64,000 nt of DNA, taken from Lachnospiraceae bacterium. Its GTDB lineage: Bacteria > Bacillota > Clostridia > Lachnospirales > Lachnospiraceae. The stretch lies in NCBI GenBank assembly GCA_017428105.1, contig JAFRRM010000017.1, forward strand, positions 1 through 64,000. The letters run 5' to 3'. The position numbers and the translations under genes are program-made. Shown here one piece after another: positions 39,646-47,706 of this stretch (within the stretch, counting starts at the first letter, position 1; each line of letters begins with the position of its first letter). The notes beneath the pieces were generated by a model. That model was given only the letters and a program-made list of their open reading frames with translations. It did no database searches and had not been told where the DNA came from.

Positions 39646-41493
39646 ATGAGCAAGAACAGCAAGACCGACCGGAAAGCCTTCTCCCTGAAGGAACGCTTCC
39701 GCTACTGGTTCGACAACCGCATGACCCGCGGATCGCTCGGCCTGATCCGTGTCCTCATCATCGCCTCCGTACTGTTGGCCGTCCTGATGGGTCTCGTGAT
39801 CATCATCTGCGGCTTCAGCGACGAGGGCGAAGGCGGCGCAGTCATCTGGGACAGCATCGCGACCGTGATCAATGCCTGGATGCCCTCGTTTGAGGACGGG
39901 AGCCCGGGTTATCTCATCGTCATGAGCGTGACCGCGATCGCCGGCGTGCTCTTCACCAGCGTGCTGATCGGTATCATCACGAGCGCGATCGAGGAAAAGA
40001 TCGACAGTTTGAAGCGCGGCAACTCCATGGTCCTGGAGCAGGACCACGTCGTCGTGCTCGGCTTCAACCCCGGCGAATATTCCCTCCTGCAGCAGCTGGT
40101 CCTGGCCGCTGCGGATGACGACGCCTGCATCGTCGTGGCGGAGGACATGGACCGCGTGGAAATGGAGGACGGCATCCGCGAGAACCTGGACGTGCCGAAA
40201 AATGTCCGCCTCGTCTGCCGGACGGTGGACATCACGGACCCGGCTTCGCTGGAAAAATGCTCGCTCGAGACCTGCCGGACCGTCATCGTGAGCCCGACCG
40301 ACGACATCACGACCATCAAGGCCGTGCTCGCCGCGTCCTCCGTCCTGGAGGAAAAGGGCACGCCGGAGACTGCCGTGAGCGCCATCATGACCGGGGACGA
40401 GTTCCGTTTCCCGCCGTCGCTTGCCAAGGCCAACAACATTTCGGCCCTGCAGACAGGCACGGTCCTTGCCAAGATGATCGCGCACTCCTGCACGCAGACC
40501 GGCCTGTCGCAGACCTTCCGCGAGATCTTCAATTTCGAGGGCTCCGAGTTCTACATGACCGCCCTTGACGGCGCCGCCGGACTGAGTTTTGAGGAAATGG
40601 CCGTGCGCCTTGCCGGCGCGGTGCCGGTCGGCGTCTCGCGGGAGGGTAAAGTCCTTATCGCCCCGCCGGCGGACTTCGTGCTGCAGGAAGGCGACCGGAT
40701 CCTTGTCTTTGCGGAGCAGGCGGATTCCGCCAAACTCGAGGCTTCGGCGCCGCCGGCCGGTGAGATCCCGCCCGTGACGGCGGACGAAGCGCCTACCTCT
40801 GCCGTGATCCTCGGCACGAGCGAGATCCTGCCGCTCGTCCTGCAGGAACTGCCCGAAAACGTCGTCCGTGCCGTCCTGGTCGTCCCGGAAGACGGCGAAG
40901 AGGATACGGCGAAGCTGGAGGCGGCTGCCGCCGCCCGCGGCCTGCAACTCGATTTTGTTCACGAAGATCCCCGCGACGAGGACGTGCTGCTTTCTCTTGC
41001 GCGCGAAGCGGAGCATATCGTGATCCTGAATGATCACGAAAAGGACCCCGACGAAGCCGACATGGAAGCCGCCTGCCTGCTGCTCGGCCTGCGCGACATC
41101 CGGGACCGCTTCGGCCTTTCCTTCAACATCACGGTCGAAATGCAGCGTGAGCGCAACCAGAAGCTGGTCGGCCGCGGCGACCACACCGACTTCCTCGTCT
41201 CCTCGAGCATGTCGTCCCTGATCGTAGCGCAGCTTGCCGAAAGCCCCGAGATGATCGACGTCTTCCGCGAGATCCTCTCCAACGAAGGCAGTGAGATCTA
41301 CCTGAAGAACGCCGGGCGGCTGGGCCTTTGCGGGACCTTTGCGGTCCGTGACCTTCGCCGCATCATGATCCGGCAGGGCTACATCCTTCTGGGCCTTCTG
41401 GATGCCGGAAAGCAGAGTTTCTTCGACCTGCCGCTCGACAAGGAGATCACGCTCGGCGGCGAAGACTGCCTGATCGTACTGGGAGAAAAATAA
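39646..41493 (+). CDS. CASTOR/POLLUX-like ion channel with RCK domains
   Basis: A 615-residue protein. Residues about 30-120 hold two membrane helices flanking a pore-like loop, then two RCK/TrkA_N-type units: DHVVVLGFNPGEYSLLQQLV near 130 and SAVILGTSEILPLVLQEL near 385. This is the layout of plant CASTOR/POLLUX (DMI1) channels and bacterial homologues, which gate cations in response to cytoplasmic ligands. AAAGGAG at 39632-39638 fixes the start. Monocistronic, ending at a strong terminator. Ion and ligand are not evident from sequence. Confidence 0.82.
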   Translation: MSKNSKTDRKAFSLKERFRYWFDNRMTRGSLGLIRVLIIASVLLAVLMGLVIIICGFSDEGEGGAVIWDSIATVINAWMPSFEDGSPGYLIVMSVTAIAGVLFTSVLIGIITSAIEEKIDSLKRGNSMVLEQDHVVVLGFNPGEYSLLQQLVLAAADDDACIVVAEDMDRVEMEDGIRENLDVPKNVRLVCRTVDITDPASLEKCSLETCRTVIVSPTDDITTIKAVLAASSVLEEKGTPETAVSAIMTGDEFRFPPSLAKANNISALQTGTVLAKMIAHSCTQTGLSQTFREIFNFEGSEFYMTALDGAAGLSFEEMAVRLAGAVPVGVSREGKVLIAPPADFVLQEGDRILVFAEQADSAKLEASAPPAGEIPPVTADEAPTSAVILGTSEILPLVLQELPENVVRAVLVVPEDGEEDTAKLEAAAAARGLQLDFVHEDPRDEDVLLSLAREAEHIVILNDHEKDPDEADMEAACLLLGLRDIRDRFGLSFNITVEMQRERNQKLVGRGDHTDFLVSSSMSSLIVAQLAESPEMIDVFREILSNEGSEIYLKNAGRLGLCGTFAVRDLRRIMIRQGYILLGLLDAGKQSFFDLPLDKEITLGGEDCLIVLGEK

Positions 41494-41507
41494 GACCGAC
41501 AGATAAA

Positions 41508-41548
41508 TAAAAACAGGGCCGTCCCGTGCAGGGGCGGCCCTGTTTGTT
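41508..41548. terminator. Bidirectional rho-independent terminator
   Basis: An 11-bp stem AAACAGGGCCG/CGGCCCTGTTT (41511-41521 with 41535-41545) and an inner CCC/GGG pairing, flanked by A and T runs, between convergent genes. Confidence 0.88.
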
Positions 41549-41560
41549 TTGTCTGCGTCT

Positions 41561-41965
41561 TCAGAAACGGATGGTTTCCGGGGCGCCGCCGAAGGAGTAA
41601 AAGACCGCTTCGGCATTTTGGAAATACAGCACCTGCATGTTGCCGTCGTCCGGGCTGTACATATGCTTCAGGGTCGGCATCTTCTCCAGCATGGCCACCA
41701 TCACTTCGCGGTCATCATCGTTGATCAGCTCGCCGGAAAGGCGGAGCCATTTGCCGTCCTTGAAGGCGCAGATCTCGGCCTTCGGATTTGCCGCGAGCTG
41801 GTGCGAGACGGCCTTCACCTTCCCGGTTTGGATATAGAGCCTGCCCTTTGCGATAAGCGCCGTGCCGAAGGGGCGCACGCGGGGCTGGTCGCCGTCGACC
41901 GTCGCCAGATAGTAGGTGCCCGCCTCATCCAGAAATTCACATACCTTTTCAATGCCTTCTGCCAT
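41561..41965 (-). CDS. Pyridoxamine-5'-phosphate-oxidase-like flavin-binding protein
   Basis: A 134-residue split-barrel protein with TYYLATVDGDQPRVRPFG, LYIQTGKVKAVSHQLAANP and LRLSGELINDDDRE, the usual blocks of small FMN-binding PNPOx-like proteins. Such proteins bind flavin and reduce various small molecules; few have known substrates. Monocistronic, divergent from the DNA-damage cassette. Confidence 0.88.
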   Translation of the reverse strand: MAEGIEKVCEFLDEAGTYYLATVDGDQPRVRPFGTALIAKGRLYIQTGKVKAVSHQLAANPKAEICAFKDGKWLRLSGELINDDDREVMVAMLEKMPTLKHMYSPDDGNMQVLYFQNAEAVFYSFGGAPETIRF

Positions 41966-42098
41966 GGATCTGTCCTCCTGTCACTTCCGATTTTTGTTCC
42001 GATCCCGGCGCCCTGTGCGGGCGCCGCGCTGTTTTCCGTATTTGATTATAGCATATTTTGCGGCATGGTGCAAAACGCAATTTTATATATTTTTACGC

Positions 42099-42127
42099 TT
42101 TACATTCGCAGATTTATGTGTTATATT
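42099..42127 (+). promoter_or_regulatory. Sigma-A promoter of the DNA-damage cassette
   Basis: TTTACA (42099-42104), 17 bp, TATATT (42122-42127). An imperfect TTGCG-N13-CGCAA palindrome lies upstream (about 42057-42080) and could be an operator. No canonical Firmicutes LexA box was seen. Confidence 0.6.
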
Positions 42128-42167
42128 CTGAGCGGAGATGTTTTTTCCGCAGAAAGAAGGTGTTTCC

Positions 42168-42989
42168 ATGCCCAGACGAAAGATCGAAACCGACAGCCCG
42201 CAGACGGTCTGCGGACGCATCCGCGCGTTCCGGGAGGCCCGCGGACTGGAACAAAAGGCGCTCGCCGCAAGGCTCGGCGTCAGCGCCAACGCGGTCAGCA
42301 ACTGGGAATGCGGGCGGAGCCGCCCGGACCTGAACCTTCTGCCTGCCCTCTGCGGGGCGCTCGGGACGACGCCCGGCGAGCTTCTCGGGATGGAGGCGCC
42401 CGCCGGGACGCTTTCCCCCGCCGAGCAGCGCCTGTTGGAAGACTGCCGGGCTTTAAACGAGGGGCACCGGGAAGCCGTCCGGCGCCTGGTCGGCTCTCTG
42501 CTGGAGGCACAGGCTGCCCCGGAAGGGCAGGATGCCCGCCGCACGGAAGACCTGCGGCCCATCCGGAAGCTCATTTACTTCGAGCGGCCGCTTGCTGCCG
42601 GCGTCGGCGATCCCACCGAATTTGACGATGCCGGGACGCCCGTCTGGGTGTACACTTCGCCCGAGACCGAACGGGCCGGCTGCATTTTCTCCGTGAACGG
42701 CGAGAGCATGGAGCCCGCCTTCAAAAGCGGCGACCGGGTCCTCGTGTCCCGCATTCCGGACGCCCCCGCGCTGCAGTACGGCGAGATCGGCGCCTTCATC
42801 GCCGGGAACGAGACCTACATCAAGGTCTACGAAAAGGACGGGCTGCATTCGCTGAACCCGGCCTTCCCGACCCTGACCTTCGACGAGAGCACGTCGGTCT
42901 TCCTGATCGGCCGCGTGATGGGCCGGCTGGACCCGCGGCACATCGTTCCGGCGGCGGAAGCCGAGCGGCGCCTGGCCCTGCAGGAGTGA
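42168..42989 (+). CDS. XRE-type repressor with LexA-like S24 self-cleaving domain
   Basis: A 273-residue regulator with an N-terminal helix-turn-helix of the XRE type (about 13-70, EQKALAARLGVSANAVSNWE) and a C-terminal S24 peptidase domain. A cleavage-site-like A144-G145 occurs in ERPLAAGVGD, the nucleophile is S180 in VNGESMEP, and the general base is K219 in ETYIKVYEK. All parts needed for RecA-stimulated autocleavage appear present. It precedes an SRAP gene (11-bp gap), a Y-family polymerase and a YolD-like gene, so it probably represses this mutagenic repair operon until DNA damage. The downstream ATG at 42168 is preferred over one 10 codons upstream. Confidence 0.88.
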   Translation: MPRRKIETDSPQTVCGRIRAFREARGLEQKALAARLGVSANAVSNWECGRSRPDLNLLPALCGALGTTPGELLGMEAPAGTLSPAEQRLLEDCRALNEGHREAVRRLVGSLLEAQAAPEGQDARRTEDLRPIRKLIYFERPLAAGVGDPTEFDDAGTPVWVYTSPETERAGCIFSVNGESMEPAFKSGDRVLVSRIPDAPALQYGEIGAFIAGNETYIKVYEKDGLHSLNPAFPTLTFDESTSVFLIGRVMGRLDPRHIVPAAEAERRLALQE

Positions 42990-43000
42990 GGTGAAGCATC

Positions 43001-43690
43001 ATGTGCTGCCGCTACTATGCCGATCTTTCGCCGGAACTTCGCCCCATCGTGGAGGAAATGAACCGCTCGCCTCTCGTTGCGCGCTGGCACAAAACGACGG
43101 CCGTGAAGACCTGCGGCGAGATCCGCCCGGCCGACGTGGCGCCGGTCATCGCGCCGAACCGGCGGGGCGAGCGGGCCGTTTTCCCCATGAAATGGGGCTT
43201 TCAGGCCAGGTCTCTCCTCATCAACGCCCGCAGCGAGACCGCGGCGGAAAAGCCACTGTTCAAGGACGCCTGGGCCGGGCGGCGCTGCGTGATCCCCGCC
43301 TCGTGGTATTACGAGTGGGAGCATCTCGTGGGCGACGGCGGCCGGAAGAAGACGGGGGACAAATTTCTGATCCAGCCGGAAGGCGAAAGCGTCACCTGGC
43401 TGGCCGGCCTCTACCGCATTGAAGACGGGCTTCCCGCCTTCGTGGTCCTGACCCGGGAGGCGGACGAGAGCATCCGCTTCATCCATGACCGGATGCCGCT
43501 CATCCTGCCCGGAGAGCTCGTCGGCGAGTGGATCCGCCCGGACGCCAGGCCCGAGGAACTGGTGGGGCGCGCCCTCACCGCTATGAATTTTGAAAACGTC
43601 GCCGGAAGCGGAAGATCCGCCGCCGAAAGAGGCGACCCGTCCGCCGACGCGGAGCGTCCGTACGAAGACGCCGCAGACGGCGAATATTAA
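43001..43690 (+). CDS. SRAP (HMCES/YedK) family abasic-site-processing protein
   Basis: A 229-residue SOS-response-associated peptidase family protein. The catalytic cysteine C2 is directly exposed after Met removal, followed by LLINARSET (N75), YYEW (E105) and FIHDRMP (H162), the residues that form and protect the DNA-protein crosslink at abasic sites in single-stranded DNA. The C-terminal 25 residues are acidic and look disordered. The position between a LexA-like repressor and a translesion polymerase matches a role in bypass of damaged templates. Confidence 0.92.
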   Translation: MCCRYYADLSPELRPIVEEMNRSPLVARWHKTTAVKTCGEIRPADVAPVIAPNRRGERAVFPMKWGFQARSLLINARSETAAEKPLFKDAWAGRRCVIPASWYYEWEHLVGDGGRKKTGDKFLIQPEGESVTWLAGLYRIEDGLPAFVVLTREADESIRFIHDRMPLILPGELVGEWIRPDARPEELVGRALTAMNFENVAGSGRSAAERGDPSADAERPYEDAADGEY

Positions 43691-43731
43691 ACGATCAGGA
43701 GCATCCGAAGGGGGTACGGGATGATGAGACT

Positions 43732-45129
43732 ATGGAGAACGTCTATATCTGTATCGATCTTAAGTCCTACTACGCCTCCGTGGAATGCGTTTTCCGGGGG
43801 CTCGACCCGTTAGCAACGAACCTTCTGGTGGCGGACGAGACCCGTTCCGAGCAGACCATCTGCCTCGCGGTCTCGCCGCCCCTTAAAGCCATCGGCGTAC
43901 CGTCAAGGCCCCGGCTTTTCGAGGCCCGCCGTGCCATAGAAAGCTATGAAAAAGCCCACCAAACGAAGGTGGACTATATCGTTGCGCGCCCGCGCATGGC
44001 CGAATACGAGCGGATCTCCGTGCAGATCTACTCGATCTATTTGCGTTACGCCGCGCCCGAAGACGTGCACATTTATTCCATCGACGAATGCTTCATCGAC
44101 TGCACGCCCTATCTGCACTTCTACCGGGACGAAGCAGAAAAAGCCGGCGTCCACCCGGCACACGTCATGGCCATGACCGTCATCCGTGACGTGCTGAAGA
44201 CCACCGGGATCACCGCGACCGTCGGCATCGGCACCAACCTCTACCTGGCCAAGGTCGCGATGGACATCGTGGCCAAAAAGCGGCCGGCCGACAAAGACGG
44301 CGTGCGCATTGCGGAGCTGAACGAGGACTCGTACAAGTTTCTGCTCTGGGACCACCGCCCGCTCACGGATTTCTGGCAGATCGGCCCCGGCAAGGCCAGG
44401 CGCCTCATGAACGCGCACATGTTCACCATGGGCGACGTCGCGCGGCGGAGCCTCTGGGACGAGGAATTTTTCTACAAAAATTTCGGCATCGACGGGGAGA
44501 TCCTGGTCGACCACGCCTGGGGCATCGAGCCCGTCACCATGCGCGACATCAAGGCCTACAAAAGCGAGGCGCACAGCCTCACCTCCGGCCAGGTCCTGCC
44601 GCGGCCCTATGCGTTCGACGAGACCCGGCTGGTCCTCAGCGAGATGACGGACGAGCTCTGCGCGCGCATGTTCCGGCGGGATCTGCTTTCCGGGATCTTT
44701 ACCTGGTGGGTCTCCTACGACCCGAAGAGCCTGGAGGTCTGCCCGGATTACGAGGGTCCCGTGGTCCTCGACTTCTACGGGCGGCCGCATCCGAAGCATG
44801 CGAACGGGACCGTCCGCCTGCCGGAGGAGACAAATTCCGCCGGCGTGATCGGCCGCGCGCTTCTTGCCTCTTTTGACCAGAAAGCCGACACGCGCCTTCT
44901 GTTCCGGCGGCTCGGCGTCTCCGCAGACCGCACGGTCTCGGAGGAAGGCGCCGTCCAGCTGAGTTTTTTCACCGACTATGCGGCGCTCGAAAAGGAAGCG
45001 GCTGTCCAGACGGCCATGGGGGAGATCCGCCGCCGCTTCGGTCCGGGCATGCTCTTCAAGGGGAAAAACCTCCTGGAGGGTTCCACCGCACTCGAACGCG
45101 GCCGCCAGATCGGCGGCCACCGGGCCTGA
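43732..45129 (+). CDS. Y-family DNA polymerase (UmuC/DinB type)
   Basis: A 465-residue translesion polymerase with palm motifs YICIDLKSYYASVE (D9) and YSIDECFID (D118, E119), a helix-hairpin-helix-like thumb (DFWQIGPGKARRL), and a little-finger domain to about 400. It resembles the UvrX/YqjW group of Firmicutes, which often travels with YolD-like proteins, as here. The ATG at 43732 lacks a strong ribosome site; ATGATG eleven bases upstream is out of frame. It copies damaged DNA with low fidelity. Confidence 0.93.
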   Translation: MENVYICIDLKSYYASVECVFRGLDPLATNLLVADETRSEQTICLAVSPPLKAIGVPSRPRLFEARRAIESYEKAHQTKVDYIVARPRMAEYERISVQIYSIYLRYAAPEDVHIYSIDECFIDCTPYLHFYRDEAEKAGVHPAHVMAMTVIRDVLKTTGITATVGIGTNLYLAKVAMDIVAKKRPADKDGVRIAELNEDSYKFLLWDHRPLTDFWQIGPGKARRLMNAHMFTMGDVARRSLWDEEFFYKNFGIDGEILVDHAWGIEPVTMRDIKAYKSEAHSLTSGQVLPRPYAFDETRLVLSEMTDELCARMFRRDLLSGIFTWWVSYDPKSLEVCPDYEGPVVLDFYGRPHPKHANGTVRLPEETNSAGVIGRALLASFDQKADTRLLFRRLGVSADRTVSEEGAVQLSFFTDYAALEKEAAVQTAMGEIRRRFGPGMLFKGKNLLEGSTALERGRQIGGHRA

Positions 45130-45205
45130 GCACACAGTGCATGCGCCTGAACGGATCGCGCAGGCAGGCCGGGCGGTTCTCTCCGCCCGCAGAAAGGAGT
45201 AAACC

Positions 45206-45439
45206 ATGACCGTTCTCGGCAGTTCCCCCATGCCGGAAGACTTTGCCTACCGGGACGTCTTTCTGAAAGGCCGCCCGCGGCATCAAAAAACGGACCCTTT
45301 CGGGATCCGTCATCCTTGTATGGATCTGGGCAAGAGGGCCAAGATCTTTGCGCCCTTCGATGCCCTGCGCGGCTTTTCCGCCGCCATCATGGCCGAGACC
45401 GCAAAATCGATGGCCGAAGAAGGATCGGCGGAGCGCTGA
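45206..45439 (+). CDS. YolD-like small protein
   Basis: A 77-residue protein with DLGKRAKIFAPFDALRGF, the YolD-like core motif. Proteins of this family are encoded next to UmuC-like polymerases in Firmicutes and may act in place of UmuD. It follows the polymerase by 76 bp with an AAAGGAG site and is the last gene of the cassette. Confidence 0.85.
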   Translation: MTVLGSSPMPEDFAYRDVFLKGRPRHQKTDPFGIRHPCMDLGKRAKIFAPFDALRGFSAAIMAETAKSMAEEGSAER

Positions 45440-45465
45440 CAGGCTTTCCCCGTCCTTCCGCGCGG

Positions 45466-46044
45466 TCATTTCTCCCGGTTCCGGTCCTCCCGGCGGTCCA
45501 GAAAACGCTGCGCGGCGGCGAGGATCCGCCGTGAGCTGTCAAAGGTCAGCCGCTTCATCGCGCCTTCGTAATCGAAAAGTTCGATCCGGGAGACCTCCGT
45601 TTCCTGCGGCACCGGGGTCTGCCGTTCATAGCGTGCCAGAAAATAGACCACCTGCTTGTCGATCGCCGGTGAGTCTTTCCGCAGGATCATATATTCGTCC
45701 GTCCGGCGGAAGCCCTTGATGAAGGACACGTTCAGACCGGTCTCCTCCCGGATCTCGCGGCGCGCGGTCCGATGCTCCGTCTCCTGCCCTTCCATATGTC
45801 CCTTGGGAAAGCCCCAGACGCCCTTGAGCGAGCAGGTCAGCACATAGCGGCGGGCGCCGCCTTCCGTGCAGATGACCACCGCGCCGCAGGATTTTTCGTG
45901 CCGCACGCCGGCATCGGCCTTTGCTTCCTCCGCGCCGGCCTTTTCCTCCCGTACAGGAGACTCCGTTCCGGCCTTTTCCGCCTGTACCGCAGCCCTGCCT
46001 GCGGGAGTCTTCTCAGCCCGCACGCTGTCTTCTTTCTCTGCCAT
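45466..46044 (-). CDS. Nudix hydrolase with acidic/basic N-terminal extension
   Basis: A 192-residue protein with a complete Nudix box GHMEGQETEHRTARREIREETG at about residues 86-107 (Gx5Ex7REUxEExG; first part GHMEGQETEH, last part REIREETG). It is preceded by the KSCGAVV strand typical of the bis(5'-nucleosyl)-tetraphosphatase-like group. The first 50 residues are a low-complexity A/E/K-rich extension of unknown role. Its start overlaps the GNAT stop by one base, so the two are coupled. It would hydrolyse a nucleoside-diphosphate-linked compound. Confidence 0.88.
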   Translation of the reverse strand: MAEKEDSVRAEKTPAGRAAVQAEKAGTESPVREEKAGAEEAKADAGVRHEKSCGAVVICTEGGARRYVLTCSLKGVWGFPKGHMEGQETEHRTARREIREETGLNVSFIKGFRRTDEYMILRKDSPAIDKQVVYFLARYERQTPVPQETEVSRIELFDYEGAMKRLTFDSSRRILAAAQRFLDRREDRNREK

Positions 46045-46625
46045 CAGTTTTCTCCCTCCGGGCGGCTTGCCCGTACGACTTTCCTGACCATGCTGTACTC
46101 GTTCAGCAGTGTTCCGTCCTTCAGGCGGATCGCGTCCGGGTGCACCCCGGTGATCCTGAAGCCCATTTTTTCATACAGCGCCCGCGCACGGCTGTTGCCC
46201 TCGACAAATTCCAGTTCGAGCTGCAGGATCTTCGGGTCGGCCTCGGCGATCCGGATCATTTCCTCGAACATCCGGGTCCCGATGCCCTGTCCCCAGTACG
46301 CCTTCAGCAATGCGATGGCAAGGCTTGCCCGGTGGCCGGTCTTGATCCGCCGGGTCCAGGTCACCTGGCAGTTGCCGGCGATCTTCCCCTCGACCAGACA
46401 GACCAGCATCGCCCCGGTTTCGGAGGCGTTGATCTCGTCAAACAGCTTTTTCTCGCCCTCCGGGGTATACCTTGCATTCTCCTCCGGATAGCGCAGGAGA
46501 AAATCCGTCTCGCCCGAGGAAACATAAAGATAATCCAGCATCCCCGGGATGTCCTCGTCCCGCGGGCTCCTGATGACCGCCGTCCGGCCGTCTTTTAAGG
46601 TAAATTCCTGTTCCTGAATGATCAT
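46044..46625 (-). CDS. GNAT-family N-acetyltransferase
   Basis: A 193-residue acetyltransferase with RASLAIALLKAYWGQGIGTRMFEEMIRIA (acetyl-CoA loop WGQGIG) and the C-terminal NSRARALYEKMGFRITG block. The conserved early motif VIRSPRDEDIPGMLDY suggests the RimI/PhnO-like group. It is upstream of, and one base overlapped with, the Nudix gene. Confidence 0.88.
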   Translation of the reverse strand: MIIQEQEFTLKDGRTAVIRSPRDEDIPGMLDYLYVSSGETDFLLRYPEENARYTPEGEKKLFDEINASETGAMLVCLVEGKIAGNCQVTWTRRIKTGHRASLAIALLKAYWGQGIGTRMFEEMIRIAEADPKILQLELEFVEGNSRARALYEKMGFRITGVHPDAIRLKDGTLLNEYSMVRKVVRASRPEGEN

Positions 46626-46708
46626 TTTCTGTTTTCCGCCTTTTCCGGCCGCCTGCCGCAGCCTTCTCCCGCTTTACGAAAAAGATGAAACGCTTTCGTC
46701 GGCAGGTT

Positions 46709-47686
46709 TTATTTCCACTCTCTCGGCCTGCCGATGGGGCGGTCCATGAAAAACCGGGCCAGTTTCACGCTTTCAAGCAGATATCGGTCCCGCAGGCGAA
46801 GCGCTTCTTCGCTGCCGAGCTCCGTGTAATCGCAGAAGCCTTTTCCGGATTTTACGCCCAACTCGCCTTTTTCCGCCATGTCCCTGTAGATATTGTCCTC
46901 CGCGGACGGTGCGCCGAAAGGCGTGAAATTATTGTTTTTGATGTTCTGCGCCGCCAGGTCGATCCCGTTGAAATCGATGCGCTGTACGACGCCCAGGAGA
47001 AGGCCGCGCGGCATCAGGGACATTTTGACCGCCCGGTCCAGCATTTCCGGCGTGCAGTAACCCTCCTGCAGGAGCCCCGTCGTTTCGCGGAACATAGCGC
47101 TCTGCAGGCGGTTCAGCATGAAGCCCGGGATATACTTTTCCATGCGCACCGGCGCCTTGCCGCAGGCTTCGTGAAGCGCCATCAGCTTTTCCATGGTCTC
47201 CTCGCCCGTTGCCGGCCCCTTGACGATCTCGACGAGCGGCAGAATGTGCGGCGGCGCGACCCAGTGGACGATCGCAAGCCTTTCCTGCCGTCTTTCCGGC
47301 GCCAGTTCGAAGATGTTCATGTAGGAGGTGTTGCTGGAAATGATCGCCTCTTCCGGCAAAAGCTCATCCAGCTGCCGGTATATCTCCTTTTTGACCTCCG
47401 GGACTTCGGCAACGGTCTCTACGGCATAAAATGCCCCGTCGACGGCTTCGGGAACGGATGTCGTGTATGCGATCCGCTCCGCCGCGCCGGCCAGAGTTTC
47501 CGCCGGGTACATTTCCGCTTCCCGGAACAGGCTGAAGATCCCCTCTATCGTTGTCCGCGCTCTGTCCAGCGTCTTTTCCGTGCGGGAATACAGCGCGACG
47601 TCATAAGCAGCCGCTGCATAAACCGCTGCGATCCCGGGCCCCATCGTCCCAGCGCCCAGCACCGCTATTTTCCGCATGTCGTCCAT
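46709..47686 (-). CDS. 3-hydroxyacyl-CoA dehydrogenase family protein
   Basis: A 325-residue NAD-dependent dehydrogenase with Rossmann motif VLGAGTMGPGIAAVYA, catalytic-site ISSNTSYMNIFEL, a histidine in VHWVAPPHILPLVEIV, and the C-terminal helical domain (YIPGFMLNRLQSAM). The usual HxxNP motif reads HWVAP, so the family fits but a 3-hydroxybutyryl-CoA substrate is less sure; lambda-crystallin-like hydroxy-acid dehydrogenases have similar variants. The start follows AGGGAG. Monocistronic; no thiolase or crotonase genes are nearby. Confidence 0.83.
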   Translation of the reverse strand: MDDMRKIAVLGAGTMGPGIAAVYAAAAYDVALYSRTEKTLDRARTTIEGIFSLFREAEMYPAETLAGAAERIAYTTSVPEAVDGAFYAVETVAEVPEVKKEIYRQLDELLPEEAIISSNTSYMNIFELAPERRQERLAIVHWVAPPHILPLVEIVKGPATGEETMEKLMALHEACGKAPVRMEKYIPGFMLNRLQSAMFRETTGLLQEGYCTPEMLDRAVKMSLMPRGLLLGVVQRIDFNGIDLAAQNIKNNNFTPFGAPSAEDNIYRDMAEKGELGVKSGKGFCDYTELGSEEALRLRDRYLLESVKLARFFMDRPIGRPREWK

Positions 47687-47706
47687 AAAGGTTCTCCCTT
47701 TTGTTC

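Noticed and set aside
39235-41616. A 793-codon minus-strand frame opposite the CASTOR-like channel and hydrolase
   Set aside because: High GC keeps antisense frames open. The translation is Asp/Arg/His-rich without motifs, and the plus-strand genes have ribosome sites and clear domains.
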